NCBI RefSeq assembly: GCF_900105305.1
Contig: NZ_LT629765.1
Span: 1 to 64,000, forward strand
Source of the DNA: Corynebacterium timonense
GTDB lineage: Bacteria; Actinomycetota; Actinomycetes; Mycobacteriales; Mycobacteriaceae
Direction: 5' to 3'
Length of the DNA: 64,000 nt
The notes under the pieces are model-generated. The model saw only the letters and a program-made list of their open reading frames with translations, ran no database searches and had not been told where the DNA came from. The position numbers were made by a program, and so were the translations under genes. Below, in pieces: positions 21,125 to 30,373 of the stretch (within the stretch, counting starts at the first letter, position 1; each line of letters opens with the position of its first letter).

Positions 21125-21399
21125 AGGGCATCATCCTTCTTGCGGAAGCGGGCCACGGCGATCGAGGAGATGAAGCCGAGGAGGGCGACGACCATCATGA
21201 CGCTGACCACGGTGGTGTCCATGGTCCACGCGATGTAGACGGCGAGGGCGCACTGCAGGGAGGCGGTGACGGCGTCGTTGCCGAGCACCCGGTCCATGGA
21301 GTTGGGGCCGACGATGATGCGCCAGCACAGGACGAAAAAGCCCGCCGTGAGCAGCGCGGCCGCGATTGCCAGGAAGATGGAGTAGAGGGTGGGGTCCAC
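21121..21399 (-). CDS. mrpF: Na+/H+ antiporter subunit MrpF
   Basis: The product has 92 residues and three membrane helices. It contains GPNSMDRVLGNDAVT, the conserved MrpF stretch (GPtxxDRVxAxD), followed by a helix with VVSVMMVVALLGFISSIAVA. It lies 4 bp after mrpE and overlaps mrpG. It is a small membrane subunit of the Mrp complex. Confidence 0.9.
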   Translation of the reverse strand: MDPTLYSIFLAIAAALLTAGFFVLCWRIIVGPNSMDRVLGNDAVTASLQCALAVYIAWTMDTTVVSVMMVVALLGFISSIAVARFRKKDDAL

Positions 21400-21403
21400 G
21401 GTG

Positions 21404-21913
21404 CTACCTCCTGCTTTCGAAGATGTCGATCATTTGGCGTTCCAGTTGGGCCACGTTGTTGATCTCGACTTTGATGGCCTCGGGCGAGCCGGCGTCGAGC
21501 ACGTGGATGGTCCACTCGCGGTTGGCGATGTCGATGTCGGTCACCGACCCGCCGGGCTGCAGGTTGTAGGCGCAGGTGGCGAGGTAGAGGACCAGCTCGT
21601 TGGAGACACGCATGGGCACGCGGAGGATCGCGTTTTGCGGCGGGGCCTCGCGGCGCAGCGCCAGCCACGCCACCTTCGCGGACGCGACGAGCAGGTCCCA
21701 GAACCAGATGATGATGAACGTCAGCAGCTTGCCCCAGTGCACCTTGTTGTGGCTGCGCGGCACGCGCGGGAGAGGCAGCACGACCACGACGAGCGTGGAC
21801 AGAAGAAAACCGGCGATGACGTTGCCCCAGGTGATCTGCCCCTGGAGGAAGACCCACATGACGGTGAGGAAGGCGACGAACGTCGGGTGGAAGCGGTTAC
21901 GGAATCCTTGCAT
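21404..21913 (-). CDS. mrpE: Na+/H+ antiporter subunit MrpE
   Basis: The product has 169 residues. Two or three N-terminal helices (FVAFLTVMWVFLQGQITWGN, VIAGFLLSTLVVVVLPLPR) precede a cytoplasmic part with SNELVLYLATCAYNLQPGGS, the MnhE family core. It lies 2 bp after mrpD. In other bacteria MrpE is needed for complex stability and activity. Confidence 0.9.
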   Translation of the reverse strand: MQGFRNRFHPTFVAFLTVMWVFLQGQITWGNVIAGFLLSTLVVVVLPLPRVPRSHNKVHWGKLLTFIIIWFWDLLVASAKVAWLALRREAPPQNAILRVPMRVSNELVLYLATCAYNLQPGGSVTDIDIANREWTIHVLDAGSPEAIKVEINNVAQLERQMIDIFESRR

Positions 21914-21915
21914 GG

Positions 21916-23700
21916 CTACTTCCCGTCCTTGTCCGTGGCGGCAGAGTCAACCGGCGTGGGCACCGGGGAGGTGGCCACCCCGGTGGAGACGGGGCCGGGG
22001 GTCTCCTCGTTGACGTCGGCGTAGTCGTCGCGCCCGCCCGCGTTCGGCCCGGGCTCGGGCCGGTCGAGGCGGCGCGTTGGCTCGCCCAGCTCCGGCTGCA
22101 GCACAGCGTTGCGGTAAATTGTCTGGTCGGAGGCGGATTCCGCGGCGCGGTCCGTCACCGAGGAGATGGGCCCGGCCAGCACGGTGATGGACAGGGAGGC
22201 GGCGACGAGGGTCGCCGTGGACAGGAACATGCCGACGGGCAGGCGTCCGACGTCGTCACGCTCTTCGACGTGGACCGTCTCTCCGACGTCGGAAAGAGCC
22301 GACGGGCGAGCCGTGGCGACGTCGCCCTCGGGCGCGTCGGCGCGGTCGCGGAGGAAGCCCTTGGACCACACGAGGACCATGACGTAGAGGGTGAGCAGCG
22401 AGGTGACCACCGCGCCCGCGATGAGCACCCAGGCCAGCCAGGAGCCCTCCTCGGCACCCGCCTCAAGGAGCATGATCTTGCCCAAAAAGCCCGAGAACGG
22501 CGGGATGCCGCCGAGGTTAAGCGCGGGGATGAAGTAGAGCACCGCGATCACCGGCGCCGTGTACACCAGCGAGCCCATGCGGCGCAGCTGCGAGGTGCCC
22601 GCCTGGCGCTCGATGAGGCCGACGACGAGGAAGAGCGTCGTCTGCACCAGAACGTGGTGCACCGCGTAGAAGATCGCGCCCGACAGGCCCTGCAGCGTGC
22701 CCAGGGCGACGCCGAAGATCATGTAGCCGATGTGGCTGACCAGCGTAAACGACAGCAGACGTTTGATGTCGTTTTGGGCGAGCGCGCCCATGATGCCCAC
22801 GATCATGGTCGCCAGCGCCACCCACATGAGCATGGCGTCCAACGAGCCGTCGACGAACACCGTCGAGCGCATGCGGATGATGGCGTAGACGCCCACCTTG
22901 GTCAGAAGGCCCGCGAACACGGCCGTGACCAGCGAGGCCGCGGTGGGGTAGGAGTCCGGCAGCCACGCGTCGAGCGGGAAGACCGCCGCCTTGATGCCGA
23001 AGGCGACGAGCAGCGTGGCAAAGATCGCGGCGCGGGTGCCCTCCGGGATCGCCTCCATGCGCAGGCCCGCATGCGCCATGTTGACCGTGCCCACCGCCGC
23101 GTACACCATCGCGATGGCGAAGAGGAAGATCATCGACGACGCCATGGACACCATGACGTAGGAGATGCCCGAGCGCACGCGCCCCGGGGACGCGCCCAGG
23201 GTGAGCAGGATGTAGGAGGCGACGAGGAAGATCTCGAAACCGACGTACAGGTTGAACAGGTCACCGGCCAAGAACGCGAGGTTCACGCCCATCGACAGCA
23301 GCATGTAGGTGGGCAGGAAGACGGCGACCGGATCGTCCTCGTCGCCGTCGCGAAGCCCCTGCGAAATGCCGTACCACATAACGGCAAAAAGCACGATGGC
23401 GGAGACGAGCAGCATCGCCGAGGACAGCCTGTCGGCGACGAGGGTGATGCCGATCGGGGCGTCCCACCCGCCCATCTGCACCGTCTGAATGCCGTAGATG
23501 TCCGAGATAACAAGCAGCGTCGCCGCCCCGACCGCCAGCGTCAGCAGGGCGAAAAACGCGATCGTGCGCTGCAAGCGCAGGTGGCGCCCCGCCACGAGGA
23601 TGAGCGCGGCGGCGATCGCGGGGAGGAGCACCATCAACGGGATGATGACGTGCGTGGCCGGCAGCGCCCACTCGGCGTACGTCGCGAGAGGATTACTCAT
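21916..23700 (-). CDS. mrpD: Na+/H+ antiporter subunit MrpD
   Basis: The product has 594 residues and about 14 membrane helices of the NuoM/NuoN-like proton-pumping fold. Visible core motifs are FEIFLVASYILLTLG, GIKAAVFPLDAWLPDSYPTA with the conserved Lys, and LLTKVGVYAIIRM. The last 120 residues form a charged, proline-rich cytoplasmic tail that is longer than usual. Its start overlaps mrpC by 8 bp. With MrpA it forms the ion-translocating part of the antiporter. Confidence 0.93.
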   Translation of the reverse strand: MSNPLATYAEWALPATHVIIPLMVLLPAIAAALILVAGRHLRLQRTIAFFALLTLAVGAATLLVISDIYGIQTVQMGGWDAPIGITLVADRLSSAMLLVSAIVLFAVMWYGISQGLRDGDEDDPVAVFLPTYMLLSMGVNLAFLAGDLFNLYVGFEIFLVASYILLTLGASPGRVRSGISYVMVSMASSMIFLFAIAMVYAAVGTVNMAHAGLRMEAIPEGTRAAIFATLLVAFGIKAAVFPLDAWLPDSYPTAASLVTAVFAGLLTKVGVYAIIRMRSTVFVDGSLDAMLMWVALATMIVGIMGALAQNDIKRLLSFTLVSHIGYMIFGVALGTLQGLSGAIFYAVHHVLVQTTLFLVVGLIERQAGTSQLRRMGSLVYTAPVIAVLYFIPALNLGGIPPFSGFLGKIMLLEAGAEEGSWLAWVLIAGAVVTSLLTLYVMVLVWSKGFLRDRADAPEGDVATARPSALSDVGETVHVEERDDVGRLPVGMFLSTATLVAASLSITVLAGPISSVTDRAAESASDQTIYRNAVLQPELGEPTRRLDRPEPGPNAGGRDDYADVNEETPGPVSTGVATSPVPTPVDSAATDKDGK

Positions 23701-24184
23701 CGTCGGCCTCCTTGACGGGATCCTCGAAGGACCGCGGACCGAAGTTATCGCCGGAGGAGCGCGAGCGCCCCGTGCGCGGGTCGTCCGAGGCGTCGTGGTC
23801 GGGCGCGGCCGACGGGGTGGCAGGCCGCGCGGCGATGACCTTGTCCTCCGGGTCGCGCTCCACCACGTCGTCCGTGCGGTAGCGGTACTGGCGGTAGGCC
23901 AGGGCCAGCATAAACGCGACCATCGCCAGAGAAATCACGATGGCGGTGAGGATCATAGCCTGGGCGAGCGGGTCGGCGGTGCGCTCGCCGTAGAGCTCGC
24001 TTTCCCGGCCGATGATCGGCGGGGAGCCAGCCTGCCCGCCCGCTTGGAGGATGAGCAGGTTCGCGCCGTTGCCCAGCAGGATGACGCCCATGACCATGCG
24101 CGTCATGGCGCGGTCCAGCATGAGGTAGACCCCGCACGCGATGAGCACGCCCGAGCCGATGAGCAGGAAGAGATTCGCTTCCAT
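23693..24184 (-). CDS. mrpC: Na+/H+ antiporter subunit MrpC
   Basis: The product has 163 residues, NuoK-like with three helices: LFLLIGSGVLIACGVYLML, TRMVMGVILLGNGANLLIL, and LAQAMILTAIVISLAMVAFM. The typical DPLAQAMILTAIVI stretch is present. A hydrophilic tail of about 60 residues follows. The gene starts 1 bp after mrpA ends and overlaps mrpD by 8 bp. Confidence 0.92.
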   Translation of the reverse strand: MEANLFLLIGSGVLIACGVYLMLDRAMTRMVMGVILLGNGANLLILQAGGQAGSPPIIGRESELYGERTADPLAQAMILTAIVISLAMVAFMLALAYRQYRYRTDDVVERDPEDKVIAARPATPSAAPDHDASDDPRTGRSRSSGDNFGPRSFEDPVKEADDE

Positions 24185-27175
24185 TTAGCTGTCCTTCCTT
24201 TCGTCGTTGCGCACGCCCACTGAGGTAGAGCTCGAGCCGCCCTGCGAAATCGCGGCCCGCTCGGCGGCGCGTTCCTTGCGCCGTTTTTCCTGGTCCTGGC
24301 GGCGCGCCTGGTTCTTCTCCTGGAGGCTGCGGGCGCGCTCGCGGGCGCGCTCCTTGCGCACTTCCTCCTCGTAGTCGAGGTGGCCACCGACGGAGGTGAG
24401 CACGTGCATGATGAGGCCGATGACGATGGCGTACACTCCGGCGTCGAAAAGCAATGCCGAGGTGATGGTGACCTCGCCGATGAGCGGCAGCTCCACCTCG
24501 ACGTAACCGCTGGTCAGCGGCGGGTAGCCGAGGAACATCGGGCCCACGGCGGCGAGGGCAGAGAAGATGAGGCCCGTGCCCAGCAGCTTGGCGGGGTCGA
24601 CGGGCAGCGCCTCCTCGATCTCGCGGCGCCCGCCCGCGAGGTAACGCAGCGCGAACGCGAGCGCGGCGACAAGGCCGCCGGCGAAACCGCCGCCGGGGGC
24701 GTTGTGGCCGCCGAAGAAGAAGTACAGCGAGAGCATGATCATCGCCGGGAAGAGCAGGCGGGTGGCCACGTCGACCATGATGGAGCGGTTCTGCACCGTC
24801 TCGGAGTCGACGTTGGCGGCCAGCCAGCGGGGCTTGTTGGTCAGCAGCACGGGGCGCCGCGACGAACGCGTGAACGTCGTCGTGCCAAAGATGAGGCTAG
24901 CCACGCCCGTAGCAGCGATGACCAGCACCGTGATCTCGCCGAAGGTATCCGCCGCACGCAGGTCCACCAGCAGCACGTTGACCGTGTTGCGGCCGTGGCC
25001 AATCTCGTAGGCCAGCTCCGGCATCAGGGTGGAGATCGGCTCAGCCACACGGGCGGACATGGCGGTCATGGCCACGATGACCACGGACACGCCCGCCGCA
25101 ATGGACAGCCAGGCGCGCAGGCGGACGTCGCCGTGGCGTTCGCCGACTTCCGTGGGCATCTTGCGCAGTACCAGCATGAACACGACCACAGAGATCGTCT
25201 CCACCAGCACCTGCGTCAGCGCCAGGTCGGGCGCGCCGTGCAGCGCAAAGATCAGCGCGGCGGCGAAGCCGGTCAGCCCGACGAGGATGACGCCGGACAG
25301 GCGGTTCTTCTGCATCGTCGCGGCGATGGCCACGAACACCATGAAGACGACCGTGGCGGCCTGCAGCGGGGAATCCCAGGCGATCATGCGGATCGCGTTC
25401 GAGTCCCCGAGCACGAGCGCGCCGAGCGGCACGAGCGCGAGAACGAGGAAGATCACCGCGAGGTTGATCGTCAGCGAACCGCGCTGCGTCGAGGCCGTCA
25501 GGCGCAGCGACCACACCCGCAGGCGGCCAAGGAGGGAGTCCCAGACGCGGTCGGCGTCGCCAAGCGCCGGCGGGTCGAACTGGGCCCTCTTCACGAGCTT
25601 GCGCTGCCAGAACATGAGCGAACCCGCGGCGATGATGATGACCGTGAGCAGCAGCGGCAGCGTGAAGCCGTGCCACAGCGCGAGGTCCTCGCCCGGGGTG
25701 TTCGGGAAGCGGACGTCGAGGTACTCGTTAAAGGGGTCGGACAAAAGCCTGGGGAAGAGACCGAACACAACGCTCGCCACCGCGAGGACAGCGGGGGAGA
25801 CCCACAGCTTCGGGCCGATCGAGTGCATCTCCTCCACCGCCTCGGAGACGACGCCGTCGCCCTTGGTGGCGAAGGCACCGTAGAGGAAGTACAGGGAGTA
25901 GGCCATGGTCAGCGTGGAGCCGACCACGAGGCCGACGAGCATGAGGCCGCCCGGCATGCCCACCAGCAGCTCCTCGTGGAGGATGGTGTCCAGCGCCGTT
26001 TCTTTGGCCACGAAGCCGAACAGCGGCGGAAGGCCCGCCATCGAGGCGGCCGCGACGATCGCGATGCCCGCGATGAGCGGCTCCTTGCGCCCCAGGCCGG
26101 AGAGCTCCCGGATGTCGCGCGTGCCGGAGGAATGGTCGATGGCGCCGACGATCATAAACAGCGCCGCCTTAAACATGGCGTGCCCGAAGGTCAGCGCCAG
26201 CCCGGCGAGTGTGGCCTCGCGCGAACCCACGCCGATGACGGCGGTGATCATGCCCAGCTGGGAGACGGTGCCGTAGGCGAGGATGAGCTTCAGGTCGTGC
26301 TGCTTCAGGGCCAACCAGCCGCCCAGCAGCATGGTGAAGATGCCGGTGCCGACGACGATGATGTGCCAGGTGGTCACCTCGACGAAGTCGGGGGCGAGGC
26401 GGGCCACCAAGTAGATGCCCGCCTTGACCATCGCCGCCGCGTGCAGGTACGCAGAGACCGGCGTCGGCGCCGCCATCGCGCCCGGCAGCCAGAAGTGCCA
26501 GGGAGCCAACGCCGACTTGGTCAGCGCGCCGAGCATGATGAGGATAATCGCCGCGGAGATCGCCGGGGTCGTCGCAATGTTTGCAAACAGCGGCAGCTCG
26601 GACAGGCGCCAGATGCCGGTCTGGCGGCCCAGCAGGATGATGCCCACCAGCATGGCCAAGCCGCCGAAGGTTGTGACCAAGAGCGCCTGGATAGCGGCGC
26701 GTCGCGAGGAGGCGCGCTCACCGTAGTAGCCGACCAGCAGGAAGGACAGCACCGACGTGAGCTCCCAGAACACGTACATGAGCAGGAGGTTGTCGGAGAT
26801 GACCAGCCCGTACATGATCGTGGCAAAGGCGGTCAGCTCGCCGCCGAAGATGGCCAGGCGGCGGGGGTTGGAATCGAAGTAGCCCCAGCAATACAGCAAC
26901 ACCAACGCCCCGACGCCGAGGATGATCAGGCTGAACAGCCCAGCCAGGGCGTCGAGGCGGAACTCAAGGTTGAGGTTCGTGCTGGGCATCCAGCTGTAGG
27001 TGGCCAGAATTTCGCCGCCGTCGGCGAAAACCCCACCGTGGAACAAGGACACCATCCACACGAAGCCGGCGAGCGGGACAATTGCGAGGATGGCGAAGGC
27101 GCTGCGCCCGAGCGTGCGAATGAGCAGTGGTGCGGCAATCGTTGCTATTGTGAGCGCGGCCAGCAGCGTCAGCAC
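24185..27175 (-). CDS. mrpA: Na+/H+ antiporter subunit MrpA with fused MrpB domain
   Basis: The product has 996 residues from a GTG at 27175 that follows AGGAGG at 8-nt spacing. Longer upstream readings lack such a site. The N-terminal two-thirds is NuoL-like (VFWELTSVLSFLLVGYY, ALTKSALAPWHFWLPGAM, HAAAMVKAGIYLVAR). An MrpA-specific DUF4040 region (GAPDLALTQVLVETISVVVF) follows, and the end is an MrpB domain with FGGHNAPGGGFAGGLVAA. The last 60 residues are a highly charged Arg/Lys/Glu tail in the cytoplasm. It is first gene of mrpACDEFG and the largest subunit of the sodium/proton antiporter, involved in sodium and alkali tolerance. MrpAB fusion is usual for this type. Confidence 0.93.
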   Translation of the reverse strand: MLTLLAALTIATIAAPLLIRTLGRSAFAILAIVPLAGFVWMVSLFHGGVFADGGEILATYSWMPSTNLNLEFRLDALAGLFSLIILGVGALVLLYCWGYFDSNPRRLAIFGGELTAFATIMYGLVISDNLLLMYVFWELTSVLSFLLVGYYGERASSRRAAIQALLVTTFGGLAMLVGIILLGRQTGIWRLSELPLFANIATTPAISAAIILIMLGALTKSALAPWHFWLPGAMAAPTPVSAYLHAAAMVKAGIYLVARLAPDFVEVTTWHIIVVGTGIFTMLLGGWLALKQHDLKLILAYGTVSQLGMITAVIGVGSREATLAGLALTFGHAMFKAALFMIVGAIDHSSGTRDIRELSGLGRKEPLIAGIAIVAAASMAGLPPLFGFVAKETALDTILHEELLVGMPGGLMLVGLVVGSTLTMAYSLYFLYGAFATKGDGVVSEAVEEMHSIGPKLWVSPAVLAVASVVFGLFPRLLSDPFNEYLDVRFPNTPGEDLALWHGFTLPLLLTVIIIAAGSLMFWQRKLVKRAQFDPPALGDADRVWDSLLGRLRVWSLRLTASTQRGSLTINLAVIFLVLALVPLGALVLGDSNAIRMIAWDSPLQAATVVFMVFVAIAATMQKNRLSGVILVGLTGFAAALIFALHGAPDLALTQVLVETISVVVFMLVLRKMPTEVGERHGDVRLRAWLSIAAGVSVVIVAMTAMSARVAEPISTLMPELAYEIGHGRNTVNVLLVDLRAADTFGEITVLVIAATGVASLIFGTTTFTRSSRRPVLLTNKPRWLAANVDSETVQNRSIMVDVATRLLFPAMIMLSLYFFFGGHNAPGGGFAGGLVAALAFALRYLAGGRREIEEALPVDPAKLLGTGLIFSALAAVGPMFLGYPPLTSGYVEVELPLIGEVTITSALLFDAGVYAIVIGLIMHVLTSVGGHLDYEEEVRKERARERARSLQEKNQARRQDQEKRRKERAAERAAISQGGSSSTSVGVRNDERKDS

Positions 27176-27381
27176 AGTGGTGCCCTCCTGGGATGTCGGG
27201 ACTCGGGACGAGGCCAAGCGCGGTGCGACAAACTCCCGCGGTGGGGGCAAAAAACTACACCAAAATAACTTGCAAACGTATGCAACAAGATAAAAAGGCG
27301 CGTCTCGTCGTGGCGCGGCCAACGTTGCTAACTCTAGCCGCTTTCCTTGAGCACTGCCACGGCCGGCCCCGTCCCCAGCGG

Positions 27382-27936
27382 TTACAGGTTGCCGTAGATG
27401 CGTTGCGCGCCCGAGGACAACGCCGCGGCGACGGAGTGTGTGGGCGTCGCGCCGAAGCCGATAGCCCAGGCACGGCGATTGTGGTTGACCTGGTGGCAGA
27501 CCTCGACACAGGTGACGGTGGCCGAGTACAGCTCGATCTGGTGGAACGAAAGTATTTCGACGTAGCGGTCGTGCTCCGCCAAGACCTGGCTCGCGGCCGC
27601 GGCGGGGCCGGCGGCGGTGAGCTCACTGGTGGCGGTGTGCGGGCGCTGCGTCTTGGTCGCCGCGGTGACGGTCGCGCTGTAGCGCGTCCCCGCCCACAGC
27701 GAGTGCCCGGTCGCCGTCAGCGCGACGTGCAAGGTGGCGGCGGGGGCGTAGGTGGCCATGAACAGGCCCCAGTCCATGCCAGCAGCTTCCTCGCGCAGGC
27801 GACGCGGCAGCTTCGCGTCGATGTCGTAGCGCGCCTGCAGGGGGTCGCGGGTGTCGCGGAAGGTGGTGGTGTTGGGTGCGGGGTCGGTTGCGGTCTTGGG
27901 TGCGGTCTTGGGTGCAAATGCGGGCAGGGCAGCCAT
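27382..27936 (-). CDS. Stand-alone LeuA-type allosteric (dimerisation) domain-like protein
   Basis: The product has 184 residues from ATG 27936, preceded by AAGGATC. The first 45 residues are low-complexity. The C-terminal part resembles the leucine-binding regulatory domain of 2-isopropylmalate synthase: GPAAAASQVLAE, then EILSFHQIELYSATVTCVEV, then WAIGFGATPTHSVAAALSSG. In LeuA the matching region has an H-x-L-S segment, AYVEV and WGVGI-plus-TAS stretches. No catalytic LeuA barrel is attached. If correct, it would be a free regulatory or ligand-binding domain. An upstream ORF extension to 28029 is not supported. The family assignment is my reading of weak similarity, so confidence is moderate. 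Confidence 0.5.
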   Translation of the reverse strand: MAALPAFAPKTAPKTATDPAPNTTTFRDTRDPLQARYDIDAKLPRRLREEAAGMDWGLFMATYAPAATLHVALTATGHSLWAGTRYSATVTAATKTQRPHTATSELTAAGPAAAASQVLAEHDRYVEILSFHQIELYSATVTCVEVCHQVNHNRRAWAIGFGATPTHSVAAALSSGAQRIYGNL

Positions 27937-28229
27937 GGTCAAAAAAGATCCTTCTGTGGCGAAAGGCGGGAGGTGGATGACCGGTCCTGGAGTCCTGTGT
28001 TGCTTACCGACTACTTCCCCGCGCCACACGAACCGGCTAGCTGCGGCTGGGGTGCGTAGCCCGAAGTACCTGAATTCGGCTACGCGAGCCCGCTAGTACG
28101 GCTAGCACCTGGCTCGGAGGAAGGATCGCGGATGTCATGCAGATCACACTAGCGCGCCCGTCCAAGGCCCGCAACACTTTCGCTGTGCTTATCGACGTCT
28201 CGGGTTCCGCGTTTCCGTGTGGGGTGGCG
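27937..28229. other. Structured intergenic region upstream of the LeuA-domain-like gene
   Basis: No gene is seen. It holds a strong hairpin (28054-28085: GCGTAGCC-C-GAA pairing with TTCGGCTACGC) and several CTAG-containing short inverted repeats (28036-28110). An AAGGATC copy occurs at both ends of the region. It may be an RNA leader for the minus-strand gene, or simply contain terminator-like structures. No known riboswitch or T-box motif was recognised. Confidence 0.4.
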
Positions 28230-28880
28230 TTGAGGTCGACCGTGGTCGGCGTCAGCGCAATTCAAACAAACGCGACTTGGGGTTTTGTGCCTGGGAAACT
28301 CTTGAGGTCGACCGTGGTCGACGTCAGCGCATTTCAATCAAACGCGACTTGGGGTTTTGTGCTCGGGAAACCCTTGAGGTCGACCATGGTCGACGTCAAC
28401 GTATTCGGGGGTTAGGCGACCTGGGGATTTGCATCCAGAAAACCCTTGAGGTCGACTGTGGTCGACGTCAGCGTTTCCAGGGTTAGTCGACCTGGGGTTT
28501 TGCACCCGGAAAACCCTTGAGGTCGACTGTGGTCGACGTCAGCGTTTCCAGGGTTAGTCGACCTGGGGTTTTGCACCCGGAAAACCCTTGAGGTCGACCG
28601 TGGTCGACGTCAGCGTATTCGGGGGTCACGTGAACTGGGGTTTTGTGCTCGCGAAACCCTTGAGGTCGACCGTGGTCGACGTCAGCGCATCCGGGGGTTA
28701 GGCGACCTGGGGATTTGCATTCAGAAAACCCTTGAGGTCGACCGTGGTCGACGTCAGCGGAATTCAAGCAAGCGCGTCCTGGGGTTTTGTGCCCGGGAAG
28801 CCCCTGAGGTCGACCTCAACGCACTTCAAACAAACACGACCTGGAGTTCCACCCCCAGAACACCCTTGACCTCAACGTGA
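28230..28880 (-). repeat. Array B: 71/72-bp palindromic tandem repeats, inverted relative to array A
   Basis: Core GTCGACCGTGGTCGAC, the reverse complement of the array A core, recurs at 28235 (degenerate), 28307, 28379 (one base changed), 28451, 28522, 28593, 28665 and 28737. A short unit with a single GTCGAC follows at 28809. Spacing is 71 or 72 bp. The flanks carry CCTTGAGG and paired GGGTTTT/AAAACCC arms, as in array A. It lies between the LeuA-domain-like gene and the 3' end of the dipeptidase gene. Confidence 0.9.
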
Positions 28881-28911
28881 GGGGCGCACCCCACGCACGA
28901 CCAGCCATTGC

Positions 28912-30249
28912 CTACGCCCCGTAGCGCTGCAGGAACAGTGCCTCGGCGACGGCGATGCGCTCGATTTCGGCCGGGTCGACGGATTCGTCGACGCCGTGGA
29001 TGCCGCACAGGGGTTCTTCGACGCCGAAGAGCGCGATTTCTGCGTCGGGGAACTGCTCCTGGAGCGTGATGGTCAGCGGGATGGAGCCGCCGGAGCCGAC
29101 GTGGGCGAGGTCTGCGCCGCCGTAGGCCTCGCGCAGGCAGTCGCCGAGGAGCGAGACGGCGGGGCGGGCGGGGTCGGTGGCGAAGGGCTGGTTGATGGCG
29201 TCGACGTCGACGGAGACTTTGGCGCCCCAGGGGGTGTGGGCGAGGATGTGTTCTTTGGTCTTTTCGGCGACGAAGGCGGCGTCCATGCCGGCGGGGACGC
29301 GCAGGTTGAACTGGGCTTGGGCGTGTGCGCTGATGGCGTTGACTGCCTGGTCGACGGGGGTGGAGGTGAAGCCGATCATGGTGATGGCGGGGCGGGCCCA
29401 GACCATGTCGGCGGGCTCGTCGTCGACGGTGCCGAGCAGCTGCACGCCTTCGAGGACGCCGGCGTCGGTGCGGAAGACGTCGCGGGGGTAGGGGTCGCCG
29501 TCCCAGGTGGCCAGGCAGTCGACGCCGTCGATGGAGGTGCGGCCGTGGGCGTCGAAAAGCGAACTGGCGATGCGGACGAGGGCGTGGGAGGCGTCGGGGG
29601 CGGCGCCGCCGTAGCTGCCGGAGTGGACGGCGCCGTCGAGGGTGTCCACCGTGACGGTGATTTGCGCGCCGCCGCGCAGCGAGCTGACGAGGGTGGGCAC
29701 GCCGGCGGCGACGTTGCCGGAGTCGGCGATGAGGATGGCGTCGGCGTTGAAGAGGCCGGGGTCGGCCTCGATGAGGCGCACGAGCCCGTCGAGCCCGCCG
29801 AGCTCTTCGGAGCCTTCGACGACGACCTTGATGCCGAGGTTGGTGCCGCCGTGCTCCTCGAGAAGGCGCAGCGCCTCGAGGTGCATGGCCAGGTTGCCTT
29901 TGCAGTCGGCGGCGCCGCGGCCGTACCAGCGGCCGTCGCGTTCGGTGAGCGTGAAGGGGTTGCTTGTCCAGGCGGCGGGGTCGCCTGCGGGGACGACGTC
30001 GTAGTGCGAGTAGAGCAGGACGGTCGGGGCGTCGCCCACGGGGTCCTTGACGCCGATGACGGTGTCGGCGTTGTCCACGGTGGGGTGGCGGGTGACGTTC
30101 AGGCCGCGCTCGGCAAGAGCGGCGGCGACCCAGGCGCAGGCGGCCTCGTGCTCCTCGGCGAGGGCGGGGGTGGAGTGCGGGGAGTTAAACGAGACAAGGG
30201 CGGAGAGGTCGCGGAAGATGCGCGAGCGCTGGGGGGCTAGTTCAGTCAT
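28912..30249 (-). CDS. M20-family dipeptidase
   Basis: The product has 445 residues from ATG 30249. Metal-binding and catalytic motifs of M20/ArgE-DapE peptidases are present: LYSHYDVVPAG (His, Asp), RGAADCKGN (bridging Asp), EGSEELGG (catalytic Glu and metal Glu) and the final GVEEPLCGIHGVDE (metal His). The dimerisation domain is inserted at about 185-310. It would hydrolyse dipeptides or acylated amino acids in the cytoplasm. It is divergent from the OPT oligopeptide transporter 124 bp away, which makes a peptide-use partnership plausible. Array B ends about 30 bp beyond its stop codon. Confidence 0.88.
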   Translation of the reverse strand: MTELAPQRSRIFRDLSALVSFNSPHSTPALAEEHEAACAWVAAALAERGLNVTRHPTVDNADTVIGVKDPVGDAPTVLLYSHYDVVPAGDPAAWTSNPFTLTERDGRWYGRGAADCKGNLAMHLEALRLLEEHGGTNLGIKVVVEGSEELGGLDGLVRLIEADPGLFNADAILIADSGNVAAGVPTLVSSLRGGAQITVTVDTLDGAVHSGSYGGAAPDASHALVRIASSLFDAHGRTSIDGVDCLATWDGDPYPRDVFRTDAGVLEGVQLLGTVDDEPADMVWARPAITMIGFTSTPVDQAVNAISAHAQAQFNLRVPAGMDAAFVAEKTKEHILAHTPWGAKVSVDVDAINQPFATDPARPAVSLLGDCLREAYGGADLAHVGSGGSIPLTITLQEQFPDAEIALFGVEEPLCGIHGVDESVDPAEIERIAVAEALFLQRYGA

Positions 30250-30373
30250 GCGCCCGAAGGTACCACCCAGAGTGGGCGGCACATCCGCGCCGAGGGTTAT
30301 GCTCTTTCAATTACTGTGCGCGGCGCTGCGCGAACTTCTGCGCGCGCTGCCAACGATGAGAAAGGCTACCGCC

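Noticed and set aside
27176..27322. Longer MrpA start
   Set aside because: Extra residues do not fit the MrpA N-terminus and the GTG at 27175 has an excellent AGGAGG.
28054..28085. tRNA gene
   Set aside because: The hairpin has no cloverleaf context, no TTC-loop box and no CCA-compatible acceptor stem.
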